DNA of 60,160 nt, taken from positions 1 to 60,160 of the forward strand of contig JAIPGG010000006.1 of NCBI GenBank assembly GCA_021736255.1, read 5' to 3'. Both the position numbers and the translations under genes were made by a program. The notes under the pieces were generated by a model. It was given only the letters and a program-made list of their open reading frames with translations, was not told where the DNA came from and did not search any database. Positions 60,106-60,160 of the stretch are shown here, piece by piece. Source of the stretch: Spirochaetales bacterium. Its GTDB lineage: Bacteria; Spirochaetota; Spirochaetia; JAIPGG01. The first letter of the stretch is position 1. The number at the start of each line of letters is the position of its first letter.

Positions 60106-60160
60106 AATGGATTGATTTTTTCTTTACGTTCACCATCATCCGATATAAATTTAAAATATG

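Noticed and set aside
1-60160. tRNA, rRNA, insertion sequences or prophage genes
   Set aside because: No gap holds a cloverleaf or rRNA-like sequence that I recognise and no transposase, integrase or phage structural ORF is present.

Overview
The window looks like a chromosome segment of a free-living, saccharolytic, probably anaerobic spirochaete. This is inferred from three things: several solute-binding proteins whose signal peptide runs straight into an 'AGGQQE' start with no lipobox cysteine, the many ABC transporters and multi-PAS/7TMR signalling proteins, and an oxygen-sensitive glycyl radical enzyme with its activase. No rRNA, tRNA, CRISPR array or insertion sequence was recognised.

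Layout. 1-920: toxin-antitoxin debris (YgiT-type antitoxin, a frameshifted DUF4258 toxin, a lone HicB) abutting the 3' end of a DNA glycosylase gene. 1.1-6.5 kb: two convergent multi-PAS histidine kinases separated by a GC-rich, hairpin-forming intergenic stretch. 6.5-9.3 kb: a self-regulated ABC exporter operon (ATPase, permease, YtrA-like GntR regulator, DUF2807 protein) with a clear operator over its promoter. 9.4-17.2 kb (minus strand): a NapH-like ferredoxin and the chain SppA, U32 peptidase, HisI, HD-GYP. 17.5-25.4 kb: a peptide-use operon (M28 peptidase plus a complete family-5 peptide ABC transporter). 25.5-29 kb: an exported MsrA, then a ParA/MinD-like ATPase overlapping a radical SAM gene.

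29-40.5 kb is a 6-deoxyhexose (L-fucose/L-rhamnose type) region. It holds a rhamnulokinase-family kinase, a ribose-type ABC importer (ATPase, two permeases, binding protein), an AraC-type regulator whose sensor half is a paralogue of the neighbouring binding protein, a LacI regulator and an L-fucose isomerase.

40.5-54 kb is the most unusual part. A LacI/URO-D-like module occurs twice, giving three HemE-fold proteins that lack HemE signatures and carry an HxCG motif. They sit with an L-rhamnose mutarotase, a glycyl radical enzyme with an atypical thiyl-site sequence, its activating enzyme, two unrecognised small proteins, an SDR with a long N-terminal extension and a PHP phosphoesterase. My reading is an anaerobic deoxysugar (possibly modified-sugar) pathway that known pathways do not fully explain. 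No aldolase or corrinoid protein is visible in the window.

54-60 kb: a patatin-like phospholipase, a CoA-disulfide-reductase-type flavoprotein with a rhodanese domain, an MFS exporter and a 7TMR-DISM diguanylate cyclase.
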